Below are positions 35,104-43,693 of a DNA stretch of 43,881 nucleotides, one piece after another; positions within the stretch are counted from its first letter, which is position 1; every line of letters begins with the position of its first letter. The DNA comes from Trichomonas tenax (Eukaryota; Parabasalia; Trichomonadida; Trichomonadidae): NCBI GenBank assembly GCA_023091735.1, contig JALKBU010000385.1, positions 1-43,881 on the forward strand. The letters run 5' to 3'. Below the pieces are notes generated by a model, which worked only from the letters and a program-made list of their open reading frames with translations, was not told where the DNA came from and did no database searches. The translations under genes were made by a program, and so were the position numbers.

Positions 35104-36024
35104 ATGACTTTCATGAATCAATATACAGTCCTCGAGAGCCTGAATAAAGGCAGTTTCGGGACTGTGTATTGCGCGTTTAACAACGTTTCAAAGAATTTTG
35201 TAGCCTTGAAAGTCGAAAGAGAGGATTTAAAGCAATCTCAAATATATAACGAAGCGAGAGTTTATCAAAATTTCAAAGATATGCCTGGGTTTGCAGAACA
35301 GCACGCGTTTCTAACACAACAAAATCAGAGAATTCTTGTCCTAGAGCTATTAGGAAGCAATTTACTTGAATTATTCGAAGAATGCAAGCACAAATTTTCT
35401 CTTAAAACGGTTTCGATGATAGCATTACAATTAATTGACAGACTTGAAACATTTCATTCAAGAGGATTCATACATCGCGACTTAAAACCACAAAATATTA
35501 TGATCGGACGTGATGATAAGAAAAATATACTATTTTTAGCAGATTTTGGTCTAACGACACCATTTATGCCTGCACGACGTGATGGTATTTTACCACCACT
35601 GGTAACTTCTCAAGTTACGGGAAATCAATTATTTTCTTCAACGGGAAATCATATGAACTATCAACAAGGTCCGAAAGACGACCTCGAAAGCCTTGCATAC
35701 ATGCTTGTTTATTTACTCACTGGTTCACTTCCATGGAGTAATATTCAAACAACAGATCCAAAACAACGAGCAAATATCCTAACAAATACTAAAATGACAA
35801 GTTCGGTCAATGATATATGCCACGATTGTCCAGATATGTTTGCTGACTTCCTTAGAACAATTAAATCATTGAAAAGCGATGATACTCCAAATTATGCCTC
35901 ACTTAAGGAGATGTTCATAAATCTGATGGAAGAGAATGATATACAGAACGATTTTGACTTCGATTGGACTGCAAGACATGTTGAAAAGAAATATACACTT
36001 AGCCGACGCCGAGGAACCCGCTAA
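35104..36024 (+). CDS. CK1-family protein kinase (306 aa)
   Basis: 306 residues, almost only the kinase domain. The Gly-rich loop is NKGSFGTVYCA, with the VAIK-type Lys in VALKVE and the catalytic loop HRDLKPQN (about residue 124). DFG (about 147) is followed by GLTTPF, then the CK1-type TGNHMNYQQGPKDDLESLAYMLVYLLTGSLPW. The active-site residues are present. The C-terminal 25 residues are basic (RHVEKKYTLSRRRGTR), which may guide location. CK1 enzymes phosphorylate acidic or primed Ser/Thr sites. It is clearly different from the other CK1 gene in the window, which has a CCC tail, so the two are not a recent duplication. Confidence 0.9.
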   Translation: MTFMNQYTVLESLNKGSFGTVYCAFNNVSKNFVALKVEREDLKQSQIYNEARVYQNFKDMPGFAEQHAFLTQQNQRILVLELLGSNLLELFEECKHKFSLKTVSMIALQLIDRLETFHSRGFIHRDLKPQNIMIGRDDKKNILFLADFGLTTPFMPARRDGILPPLVTSQVTGNQLFSSTGNHMNYQQGPKDDLESLAYMLVYLLTGSLPWSNIQTTDPKQRANILTNTKMTSSVNDICHDCPDMFADFLRTIKSLKSDDTPNYASLKEMFINLMEENDIQNDFDFDWTARHVEKKYTLSRRRGTR

Positions 36025-36290
36025 GCCATGACTTTATACAGATTTTTTACTCTGTATTATTCATATATATTGTATGTAATATATTTATATTTTTTTATCA
36101 TGAAATTGTTTGGATTTAATAAATTTCTTGTTTATATTTCACCCTTCTCAAAATAACCTTGCTATTTATGGCTTTCAAAATTGATATTATTGAATATGAA
36201 TTTTAATTTGATTAATATTTGATATAAAAATGCTTTGCTTTGTGTTTTTGGTAATTTTTTATCATTTTTTCATATTGTTATTATGATGAT
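36025..36290. other. Intergenic region before the Rev3 gene
   Basis: AT-rich, no gene. The right end holds the Inr TCATTTT (36262-36268). Confidence 0.5.
36262..36268 (+). promoter_or_regulatory. Initiator (Inr) TCATTTT of the Rev3 gene
   Basis: It matches TCA(C/T)T(A/T). The A is 27 bases before the ATG. A second TCATATT follows at 36270, nearer the gene. Confidence 0.6.
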
Positions 36291-39200
36291 ATGATTGAGT
36301 TAGTTAAATTTTCGTTACAAATCAATGTTATTGATACAATTCAGTGGGATACAGACCTCAGATTCGATAAAGAGACCGTTACAAGCACGAATCGCCAAAT
36401 TAAGAAATCTCCATTATTTCAAATATTCGGAACAACGGAAACAGGTGTCCACGAGTGCTTAATTGTTCATGGATTCTTCCCAGAAATCTACGTCAACTGT
36501 CCATCAGACGAAAACGAGATCGAACAATTCACAGCAGAATTAATTCATCATATTGAACGTGAATTCGGCGATCTTTGCATCAAATCCTATGATTACGTTG
36601 AATATATACCAGCATATTGCTACCAAGACAAAGCTAAGTTCGTGAGATTGTATTTAGTACAACCAGATCAACAGCAACAGCTTGGAAGACATATAAACAC
36701 ATTCGCATGGAACGGTAAACCGCACCACGCTTATGAATGTCACTTTCCAAATTTCATTAAATTTTTTTCGAAATACAACTTAACAGGCTTCGGATACATT
36801 CGACTGAAGCATTGCTGGAGAATAAAATCCATTATCAGTAGATATGAGACAGAAATACATTGCCGAGTTGAAGACATCATCGTTGATTCATATAATCAAC
36901 ATTCGCAGTTATTATCGCATCTCAGATTCATTTGGGCTGAGCAGAGAGACTTAAGGAGAAGATTAGGCATTGCTTCGCAGCCTCCAGTCACTAACACAGC
37001 AAGAAGAGACATTATTTTCACGCAGCGTCCTCCCTCAATAAAACCTTCACAAGCACCACCACTGACGCAAGAATTGGAAGATTTATTGAAGTACATTGAA
37101 GTGTTTGATCCGGACAAAGATCCTCAAAAGCTTATAGAAGAAGATATGAGAACTCAAATCGAGATTGATTCCATTATGAATGACGACACAGGAATAATTT
37201 ATCACACTCCGGATTCTTTCGTTCCAGGAAGAATTTCTCAAGTGTTACAGCCATCTATGTCACAGATAAAAGAAAAGCCACTTGTTCAGACAATAGCAGG
37301 AAGACTGATAAAGTCACCACACGCACTTGTTGTTGAAAAACAAAACGAAACAGAAGATGCGCAAATAAGTGAAACAAAAGTCAAAAACGAGAATGATGAT
37401 AATGATGTTGAAACTGGAGAACACGGAAGTCAATTTCTTAAAGTTATGTTCATAGAAATAGGTTGCCAGTCTCGTGGACAATTGTTGCCAAATCCTTCAA
37501 TGGATGCTGTCGTTTGTGTTGTCTTCACTTTGATGATTGACAAAGATATAACAGAGAAAGTAATGTATTACGTTGGACAGAATTTAGTTAATGGAGAAAA
37601 CACAGAGTTTTTCGAATCAGAGCGTGATTTAATTCAAGGAACAATAAGTTATGTATTGAGAATCGATCCTGACATTATTATTGGTTGGAATATAGAACGA
37701 GAAAGTGTTTATTATTTAAATGAACGCGCAAAAGTTATTGGCATCAAAGATTTTTATGCTGAGTTATCTAGAACAAGTAGAAATCCACACGCGATGGATG
37801 AAGTTAGATATATTGAAGGAAGAATCACAGCAAACTTATGGAGAGTCGTCAGGCATTCAGCAGCTTTGAGATCTTACACTCTTGCAGCTGTTGCTGATCA
37901 TTATCTTGGAACGAAATTTCCGGATATTAAACAAACGCAGTTAAGCCAATGGCTGCATTTAGCTCCATTTCGATTTGTTTCTTATTGCCAGAAGAGAGCA
38001 ACTGTTATTGTTTCTATATGTTTAGCAATGAACTTTGTTGAATATTACTGCGAATTGTCATCAATCATCGGAGCTGATTTTTGTTCAACATATTCTCGTG
38101 GCAGTCAATTTCAGATCGAAAGTTTGCTTATAAGAGTTTCTAAAAGACTCGGTTTTTGCTTACCCAGTCCAACGAGGTTCGAAGTTGCACAGCAAAGAGC
38201 ACCAATGGCATTACCTTTAGTCATGGAACCACTCAGTGGATATTATGCTGATCCTGTTCTCGTCATCGACTTTCAGAGCCTTTATCCATCATCAATTATA
38301 GCTTATAATCTTGACTACACAAGCATCATTGGGAGAACAGAAAATGCTAACACAGGAGGGAGAGTTGGTGTTTACAATCATAAAGTTCCAACGAAGAGAC
38401 TCGAAGATCTTCTTGATCGTGGAAAAATCATTAATGCTCCAAATGATGTTTTGTATGTAACTAAAGACGAAAGGATGGGACTTCTTCCTGCAATGCTTGA
38501 TCAGATATTGCAGCTGAGAGCATTCATTAAGCAAACACTGAAGAAAACGAAGAACAAAAAGATGAAAAGTATTTTAGATGCAAGACAACAAGCTTTGAAA
38601 GTTATCGCTGCATGCACTTATGGTTATACTTCAGCACACTTCAGTGGAAGAATGCCTTGCGTTGAACTCTCAGATTCAATCGTAGAATGCTCCAGACACG
38701 TTTTAGAATTCACGTTGAATCACATTGAACAAAATTATCCAGAACTTCGTGTTCTTTATGGAGATACAGATTCATTGTTTATAGTGATGCCTCCTGCATC
38801 AACAAAGAGCTGTTTTGAGTTTGCCGATGCTTTGTGTGAAGATATCACTTCGATCTTTCCATCACCAATTCGCATCAAAATAGAAAAGATATATCGAGGA
38901 TGTTTCCTCGTTAACAAGAAGAGATACTGCGGATTGATGTATGAAACAGCAGATCAACAAGTTCCGACATTTGATGTAAAAGGCCTTGAAATGAAACGCA
39001 GAGATTCATGTCCATTTGCTGCAAGAGTGATGTCAGAAGTTATTTTAAGCATTTTCAAAACAAGGGACTTCAAAGAAGCAGAAGTTATTTTCAAGAGAAA
39101 TGTCTCGATGCTTTGTCACGGAATGATACCAATCAATGAGTTATTTTTCGCAAGAGAGTTGAGATTAGGAACATACAAAGGATTGGAACCTCCAGGAGCT

Positions 39201-39818
39201 CACGTCGCTCGCAGACAGATGGCGATTGATCCGATGGCAGAGCCACTTTATGGACAGAGATTGCAATATATTGTTGTCAGTTCAGCACCGGGTGCGCGAC
39301 TTGTTGACAAAGTCGTTTCACCAGAAGAATATTTAGAACGCGGACTAAGAATTGGTTCAAAATATTATGTCGAGAAGCAGCTCGTTCCTGCTTTGGGAAG
39401 GGTCCTTGAAACAATGGGTGTTGACGTGAGTCAATGGACCAAAAATGTTCCAACAGATTTGCGAAAACTTCCTCTTTATATTGGTAAAGGAATAAACGCA
39501 ATTGAGCAGTTCTGCATCTCTGCACAGTGTCCATTGTGTGGAAACCAATGCTCTACAAGCAGTCCTGTGTGTCCTCACTGCTTAACGAGAGCAGGAAGAA
39601 GAATGTCTTTAATTGAACTCATTCGAAGAATTAAAGTCGCTCAAAAGAAAATTATCGACAACAATTCACTGTGTCAAGAATGCATTGGAGACCCAGGAAC
39701 AACAGTTAGCTGTTGCGTTTGCTCAGGGTGTCCTATATTCTGGGATACAAAGCTCGCAGAAGAACAACAAAACGTATATCAATCATATTTCAAAGCTCTC
39801 AAAAGACTCGTTGAATAA
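36291..39818 (+). CDS. REV3: DNA polymerase zeta catalytic subunit (Rev3-like, B family)
   Basis: 1175 residues. Translesion polymerase that extends from damaged or mispaired ends. The exonuclease-like domain carries the Rev3 pattern FIEIGCQSRGQLLPNPSMD (about 383), in which the proofreading D-x-E is missing, as in other Rev3 proteins. The polymerase domain starts with SRGSQFQIES and the RAPMALPLVMEPLSGYY segment. Motif A is DFQSLYPSSIIAYN (about 660), motif B KVIAACTYGYTSAHFSGRM (about 770) and motif C YGDTDS (about 823), so both catalytic Asp sites are intact. The C-terminus has the two Cys clusters CPLCGNQC ... CPHC (about 1080) and CQEC ... CCVCSGC (about 1130); the second is the iron-sulfur and accessory-subunit (Rev7/Pol31-type) site. 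At 1175 residues it lacks most of the long middle region of yeast and human Rev3. The stop is followed within about 80 bases by the Maverick fragment. Confidence 0.95.
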   Translation: MIELVKFSLQINVIDTIQWDTDLRFDKETVTSTNRQIKKSPLFQIFGTTETGVHECLIVHGFFPEIYVNCPSDENEIEQFTAELIHHIEREFGDLCIKSYDYVEYIPAYCYQDKAKFVRLYLVQPDQQQQLGRHINTFAWNGKPHHAYECHFPNFIKFFSKYNLTGFGYIRLKHCWRIKSIISRYETEIHCRVEDIIVDSYNQHSQLLSHLRFIWAEQRDLRRRLGIASQPPVTNTARRDIIFTQRPPSIKPSQAPPLTQELEDLLKYIEVFDPDKDPQKLIEEDMRTQIEIDSIMNDDTGIIYHTPDSFVPGRISQVLQPSMSQIKEKPLVQTIAGRLIKSPHALVVEKQNETEDAQISETKVKNENDDNDVETGEHGSQFLKVMFIEIGCQSRGQLLPNPSMDAVVCVVFTLMIDKDITEKVMYYVGQNLVNGENTEFFESERDLIQGTISYVLRIDPDIIIGWNIERESVYYLNERAKVIGIKDFYAELSRTSRNPHAMDEVRYIEGRITANLWRVVRHSAALRSYTLAAVADHYLGTKFPDIKQTQLSQWLHLAPFRFVSYCQKRATVIVSICLAMNFVEYYCELSSIIGADFCSTYSRGSQFQIESLLIRVSKRLGFCLPSPTRFEVAQQRAPMALPLVMEPLSGYYADPVLVIDFQSLYPSSIIAYNLDYTSIIGRTENANTGGRVGVYNHKVPTKRLEDLLDRGKIINAPNDVLYVTKDERMGLLPAMLDQILQLRAFIKQTLKKTKNKKMKSILDARQQALKVIAACTYGYTSAHFSGRMPCVELSDSIVECSRHVLEFTLNHIEQNYPELRVLYGDTDSLFIVMPPASTKSCFEFADALCEDITSIFPSPIRIKIEKIYRGCFLVNKKRYCGLMYETADQQVPTFDVKGLEMKRRDSCPFAARVMSEVILSIFKTRDFKEAEVIFKRNVSMLCHGMIPINELFFARELRLGTYKGLEPPGAHVARRQMAIDPMAEPLYGQRLQYIVVSSAPGARLVDKVVSPEEYLERGLRIGSKYYVEKQLVPALGRVLETMGVDVSQWTKNVPTDLRKLPLYIGKGINAIEQFCISAQCPLCGNQCSTSSPVCPHCLTRAGRRMSLIELIRRIKVAQKKIIDNNSLCQECIGDPGTTVSCCVCSGCPIFWDTKLAEEQQNVYQSYFKALKRLVE

Positions 39819-39896
39819 CCACAAATATAGATCTATTTTAAGTCTATCAGCTAAAAGAGGTTCAGGAATGAAAATTTTTTTAAAAAAATGGTGTAT

Positions 39897-40772
39897 TTAC
39901 ATTTTTATTAAAACTTGAATCAATAGTTCAAATATCTTTAGGAACATATTGCTAGCTCTAAAAGGACAAGAAATAATGCATAGATCATTTCTCAAAGTTG
40001 AAATTCGAATAAATCCATAATTGGGGTGATAATTAGAATCATATTCATATGTAGAATTAATATATTGAGGATGAGGGCATTGAGATAATCCATCTATCAT
40101 TGTATCACTGAATCGATGGCCAGAAGCAGTTGAAAATTTTGGATCGATATCGGTGAACGTTTCAGCTATTGCAATGCGTCCAGGATGCCCGCTAATACAT
40201 GAACTTCCTTGATAATTGTGGATGTCATTAGGAATTCTTGAACTAACACATCCTCCATTTCCATACATGTCTACAATCGAAGCATCTCCACCTCCAAAAC
40301 CAAACTTTCCTGGTATTCCACTTTGGCCTCCAGATATTTGGCTTCCTCCTAAACCATAATTATTAAATGAATTATAACCAGATAGGCCACTTTCTGCGCC
40401 TGGAACTGAAGCAGAATCCTGCCCCTTGTCAATGTCTATTAAATCTTCAAAATGATTTTTAAGCCAATCTTTAGTCAATAAAGACCCATTTCCTAAAATT
40501 TCGTCTGCATAATTGCCTTTAATCTTTAATTTTTGTGTGTAAAACGTCGGCGTATTTATTTGATAATTAGTACTTATTCCGTTTGATACATAAAACATAT
40601 TAACAACAGGTTTTAATTCTTCAATCGATGAGTTTATATTTGTTAAGGATGTATTTATATCAGTTATTTTAGTGTTGAAAATATTTATTCTTTGATCTAT
40701 TATCGTTAATTCTAAATCTGCTTCATTTATTTGTAATATTAATCCTTTAAGTTTAATTTCGAAATCATCCAT
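39897..40772 (-). CDS. Fibre-like Gly-rich structural protein of Maverick-like element
   Basis: 291 residues from an ATG. The N-terminal 60 residues are a coiled coil (LILQINEADLELTIIDQRI, then repeated INT/LTNINSSIEEL units), as in trimeric fibre stems. About 75-120 is a beta-rich neck. Residues 125-190 are Gly/Ser-rich (GLSGYNSFNNYGLGGSQISG, GKFGFGGGDAS), and a Tyr/His-rich beta end follows. The order of coiled coil, neck and Gly-rich tip resembles virus fibre or adhesion proteins of these elements. It is not the same as the gp10-like domain at 20454. The frame is complete to a TAA. Function as a particle surface protein is inferred. Confidence 0.5.
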   Translation of the reverse strand: MDDFEIKLKGLILQINEADLELTIIDQRINIFNTKITDINTSLTNINSSIEELKPVVNMFYVSNGISTNYQINTPTFYTQKLKIKGNYADEILGNGSLLTKDWLKNHFEDLIDIDKGQDSASVPGAESGLSGYNSFNNYGLGGSQISGGQSGIPGKFGFGGGDASIVDMYGNGGCVSSRIPNDIHNYQGSSCISGHPGRIAIAETFTDIDPKFSTASGHRFSDTMIDGLSQCPHPQYINSTYEYDSNYHPNYGFIRISTLRNDLCIISCPFRASNMFLKIFELLIQVLIKM

Positions 40773-40802
40773 CTTTTCAGTTGTTTAAATCATTTCTTTT
40801 GC

Positions 40803-41117
40803 TTAACTTACTTCATCAACGGCTTTATTAATTAATTCAATATACGGTTTAAATCTTTCATCCGTTAATATTTCATTTATTGGAATATAATTTATAAATA
40901 TTAAATTTCTAATCGCTAAATCGTTCATATTTATATTTACACATTTATTACCGTATTCGTAAACGAAACTTTTACTTGTTGGTTCAATGTAAAATTTACA
41001 AACTCCGTTAGAAATGGTTTCAGCAAGTTTGGATATTTAACTAAAAGAAACCGAATTCTTATTAATTGCCATTAACGCCAATTCTCTATTTTTCGCAATT
41101 TCATTTTCTAAATTCAT
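40803..41117 (-). pseudogene. Small Maverick-like gene with an internal stop
   Basis: The ATG at 41117 opens MNLENEIAKNRELALM. After 21 codons a TAA interrupts, and the same frame goes on without a break (ISKLAETISNGVCKFYIEP to KPYIELINKAVDEVS) to the TAA at 40803-40805. One point change therefore separates it from a protein of about 104 residues. It is divergent from the KilA-N gene across 18 bases. No known domain. Confidence 0.5.
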
Positions 41118-41135
41118 ATTTTTAATAATATTAAA
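41118..41135. promoter_or_regulatory. 18-base AT spacer between divergent Maverick-like genes (second case)
   Basis: Only A and T, with TTTTTAATA and AATATTAAA halves. Same length and style as 437-454, with an ATG directly at each end. Confidence 0.5.
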
Positions 41136-41985
41136 ATGTTCAATTCATCAAATAATTTAAGTAAAAGAGCATCAACGAAAGCTATTGAAGAAATTTTCAC
41201 AGATAACGACGTTGCGAAAAATGGTTCAGATATTTCCGTTTCATACAAAAAAGAAGTTGGTTTTAGTTTTGATTATCCTATGCATTGATTAAATGATAGT
41301 TCAGAAATGAAAGCAAAAGGTTTAAGAAGATGCAAAGTAATTCCAACATCTCACGTTTTCAAACAAACATATCAATATCAATATAAAATTAATGGTAAAA
41401 TAATAGCAGGTCTTAATACGAAATACTGAAGAAAGAAGCTAGTAAGTTAGTGAATATTTCACCCGATGAATTAACAAATAGGTTTAATTCCGCCAAACGT
41501 GAAATAGTAAATATAATTTATGAGGAATTAGTTGATAAAATGAATTCGTTTAATGATAAAATTAATGATTTGTCGAGTTATGAAAACGTTAATGATAACA
41601 AAGTGATTAAATCAGAATTTAAAGAAGTTAAGAGACATTCACTATGGGAACATATAACGGCATCGAAGTATTAAGGCGAGACCTTGAGGGTTATATTAAC
41701 GCTTCAAAGATGGCAAGTGATGGAGGAAAACAAAAGAACTTTGTGCGTTTTCTACAAAGTCAACGAATGATAGAAATTATTGATTATTGGCTACAAAACG
41801 AGGTAAAATTAATCTACCTCAAAATTGAGGTAGACCAAAAACAAGATGAAAATGAAGCATTTTATGAATTAGATACAGGTTTTTCAAAAGAGTTCACATG
41901 CATTTATATCACACTCGCAATGGATTACTACCCATTACAACAACGTTCTCTTCACTGCGTACCCATCTCCCGGTTACTTCTCTGA
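41136..41985 (+). pseudogene. KilA-N domain protein of Maverick-like element, broken
   Basis: From the ATG at 41136 the frame reads MFNSSNNLSKRASTKAIEEI, passes a TGA after PMH and continues (MKAKGLRRCKVIPTSHVFKQ) to a TGA near 41427. A frame shift there joins EILKKEASKLVNISPDELTN, which is open to 41674. A second shift near 41650 leads to YNGIEVLRRDLEGYINASKM, a clear KilA-N start (L-R-R-D-x-x-G-Y-I-N-A-[ST]-K-M followed by GGKQKNFVRFLQSQR). KilA-N domains are DNA-binding modules common in phages, large DNA viruses and Mavericks. The last 15 codons are antisense of the transporter pseudogene, so the 3' end was lost at the junction near 41945. Confidence 0.65.
41813..41834. repeat. 8-base inverted repeat in the KilA-N pseudogene
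   Basis: TCTACCTC and GAGGTAGA around AAAATT. A third half-site GAGGTA lies at 41800-41805. Confidence 0.6.
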
Positions 41986-43249
41986 CGATGATCCAGTTCG
42001 CAATCTGCTGACCGATGACGACGAACATGTTGAGGATGCCCATGATCGTGCCAATCTTTTCGTCCTTTGCCGATGATCGCGTATGGGACAGATTGGAAAA
42101 CTGCGCACGCGATACCGAGTGGAATCAACAATCACATCGCTGGCCATTTGTTCTTGATGAAGAATATCGGGATCATGCATCAGTACTTGATGAGCTGAGA
42201 GATCGCGTATGAGAGTCTGAGACCGATGAAATTGATGACAGCGTCGTTGACGAAAGACCAGAGCATGACAATGATTGAAGATATTCCGATGATGATGAGG
42301 CCGAATTGGACACCGTCGTCTACACTCTTTCCTTGGAGCTTGTAGAGGTCGTTCGACACATATGAAGAGCACTCATTGTTGAACTCTGTGTAACCAATCC
42401 ACGAGAAGAGGTAAGAGATGGCAATTCTCCAGACTGGCTTCTACATAGTCTTGAACTGCCTGAAGATTGCGACGAACGGGTTCGGTCTCTCAAGATTGTC
42501 AGTGAACTGCTCCTCGTGTGCAGCAAAGCATGTTATTGTGACAGAGACAATAATAAAAATGATGCCGCAGATGATGATGACCTGGTCGTACTTGAGTCCC
42601 TTCGTGTTCTTTGAATAGAATCTGCCGATGAAGTTAGATAACACCTGCGCGAGACCGAGCAAAACCGTCGCGATTGTATTCGCGAGGACTTGCTAGTTCT
42701 TTGTAACTAAGTCACGGATGATTGTCCTTGATGGTGCCTGGAAGACGTTGATAGAGACGAAATCTAATTAAGAGAGAGAATGAGGAAGAAAATCTGACTT
42801 GGCTTCGGGTTCTTCTTCGAGATCGCAGAACCGATGTCTCTGCAGAAGTAGAGGAAGATAAAACCGATGATAGAGCCGATTGCGCCTGCGATGATGAATA
42901 GCCTTCTGCGTCCGATCTTTGCATGGAGATCATCTGAGTAGAAACTAACGAGCGGCTGGCAGATAAAGCCTGCGAGAGGTCCAGTGAGGAATATCCATGA
43001 TCTCGATGTCTGCTGGACACTGATCGAGTCCATGATTGGAGATAATAGATAGAAAACGACAGTGAACACCGTCTGGTAACCGAAGAGAGATGCGCAGATT
43101 CCGAAAATCCTGAATATTGATAGCTTCTCGCGCTTTGCAAGTGGTACCCATGGATTTTTGCTAGACTCTGACTTTGCTAGAAATCTTTCTTGAAAAATGA
43201 ACTGATGTTTTCTCCTCTCAATTTTTTTCACATTTCGAAGACACGACAT
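41946..43249 (-). pseudogene. GPH/SLC45-like sugar transporter of the MFS, pseudogene
   Basis: The ATG at 43249 opens 160 codons with a polar N-terminus and the first membrane helices (IFGICASLFGYQTVFTVVFY, GPLAGFICQPLVSFYSDD, the MFS loop KIGRRR, LFIIAGAIGSIIGFIFLYF). The frame shifts near 42760, resumes with INVFQAPSRTIIRDLV and is broken by a TAG near 42694. Membrane helices follow (TIATVLLGLAQVLSNF, IIICGIIFIIVSVTITCF). There is another TAG near 42442, then ISYLFSWIGYTEFNNECS, two TGAs (near 42190 and 42150), LIPLGIACAVFQSVPYAIIG, and one more shift near 42075 before GTIMGILNMFVVIGQQIA. The order matches the GPH (sucrose/SLC45-type) 12-helix transporters. The gene ends at the border with the Maverick fragment. 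Confidence 0.85.
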
Positions 43250-43538
43250 CTCTCAATTTCTGAGTAGTATATGTAGGAGGGTATTTGCCAAAATTTGTAA
43301 ACGGTTCAATGACCCCATATTTGAAGAATTTAACTCCTAATTTCCGACAATCTAAATGATTTAATTTCATAAGTTCACAAGTTTTAAAATTTCGAGTGCT
43401 AACTTGATTATGATATAATATACTTATTGTTTTTAATATAATTAATGAAAATTTTTTTGCCCCGTTTATTTTTTGTTAGACCCTATATATTTTTTTCCTT
43501 ACTTTTTGAAATAATTTATTTTTTTTAATTCGTAAGAA
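43250..43538. other. Boundary region with a possible Maverick terminus
   Basis: No gene. The base run GAAAATTTTTTTGCCCCG followed by GTTAGACCCTATATA (43475-43489) is where a new Maverick-like element probably begins; the following ORFs have that style. A similar inverted stretch lies at 63-82. Confidence 0.4.
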
Positions 43539-43661
43539 ATGAGCTCAGAAAACCCTTCGGGTTCAGAGCCAGAGGCTCACCTTCAGTATGTCACAGTCAA
43601 TAAATTAATTAAAACCCCTCAATACTTCACTTTTCTTACGAAAAATAAAAACATTGTTTAA
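43539..43661 (+). CDS. Small protein (40 aa) of Maverick-like element with double hairpin insert
   Basis: 40 residues, MSSENPSGSEPEAHLQYV, then TVNKLIKTPQYFTFLTKNKN, ATG to TAA. The codons for NPSGSEPEA are a tandem pair of triloop hairpins (43551-43578). Its leader AATAATTTATTTTTTTTAATTCG is nearly the same as that before the ORF starting at 3320. The protein is too short to assign. It may be a real small gene or a leader peptide. Confidence 0.4.
   Translation: MSSENPSGSEPEAHLQYVTVNKLIKTPQYFTFLTKNKNIV
43551..43578. repeat. Tandem double hairpin with three-base loops, in coding sequence (copy B)
   Basis: AACCC/GGGTT with loop TTC (43551-43563), then CA (43564-43565), then GAGCC/GGCTC with loop AGA (43566-43578). 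Compared with copy A at 3212-3240, stem 1 is the same, while stem 2 differs at two base pairs that both still pair. Confidence 0.85.
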
Positions 43662-43693
43662 TATTAATTTTATTTTTTTTTATTTCTCTATAA

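Larger units (their letters stand above)
39840..41945. mobile_element. Decayed Maverick/Polinton-like element fragment (middle)
   Basis: The fragment is wedged between the Rev3 gene and the broken transporter gene. It holds a Gly-rich fibre-like gene, a small leftward gene with one internal stop, and a rightward KilA-N gene with two frameshifts. The last two are divergent across an 18-base AT spacer, as in the left fragment. Core genes of an intact element are missing, so a large deletion must have occurred. The right junction lies inside the last 60 bases of the KilA-N frame, which runs into antisense of the transporter gene. The left border could be as close as 30 bases after the Rev3 stop. 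Confidence 0.6.

Noticed and set aside
36990..36999. ACTAACACAG inside the Rev3 gene, similar to the end of T. vaginalis introns
   Set aside because: The usual form has one more CA (ACTAACACACAG), no GTAYGT donor lies at a fitting distance, and the reading frame is continuous with coherent protein on both sides.
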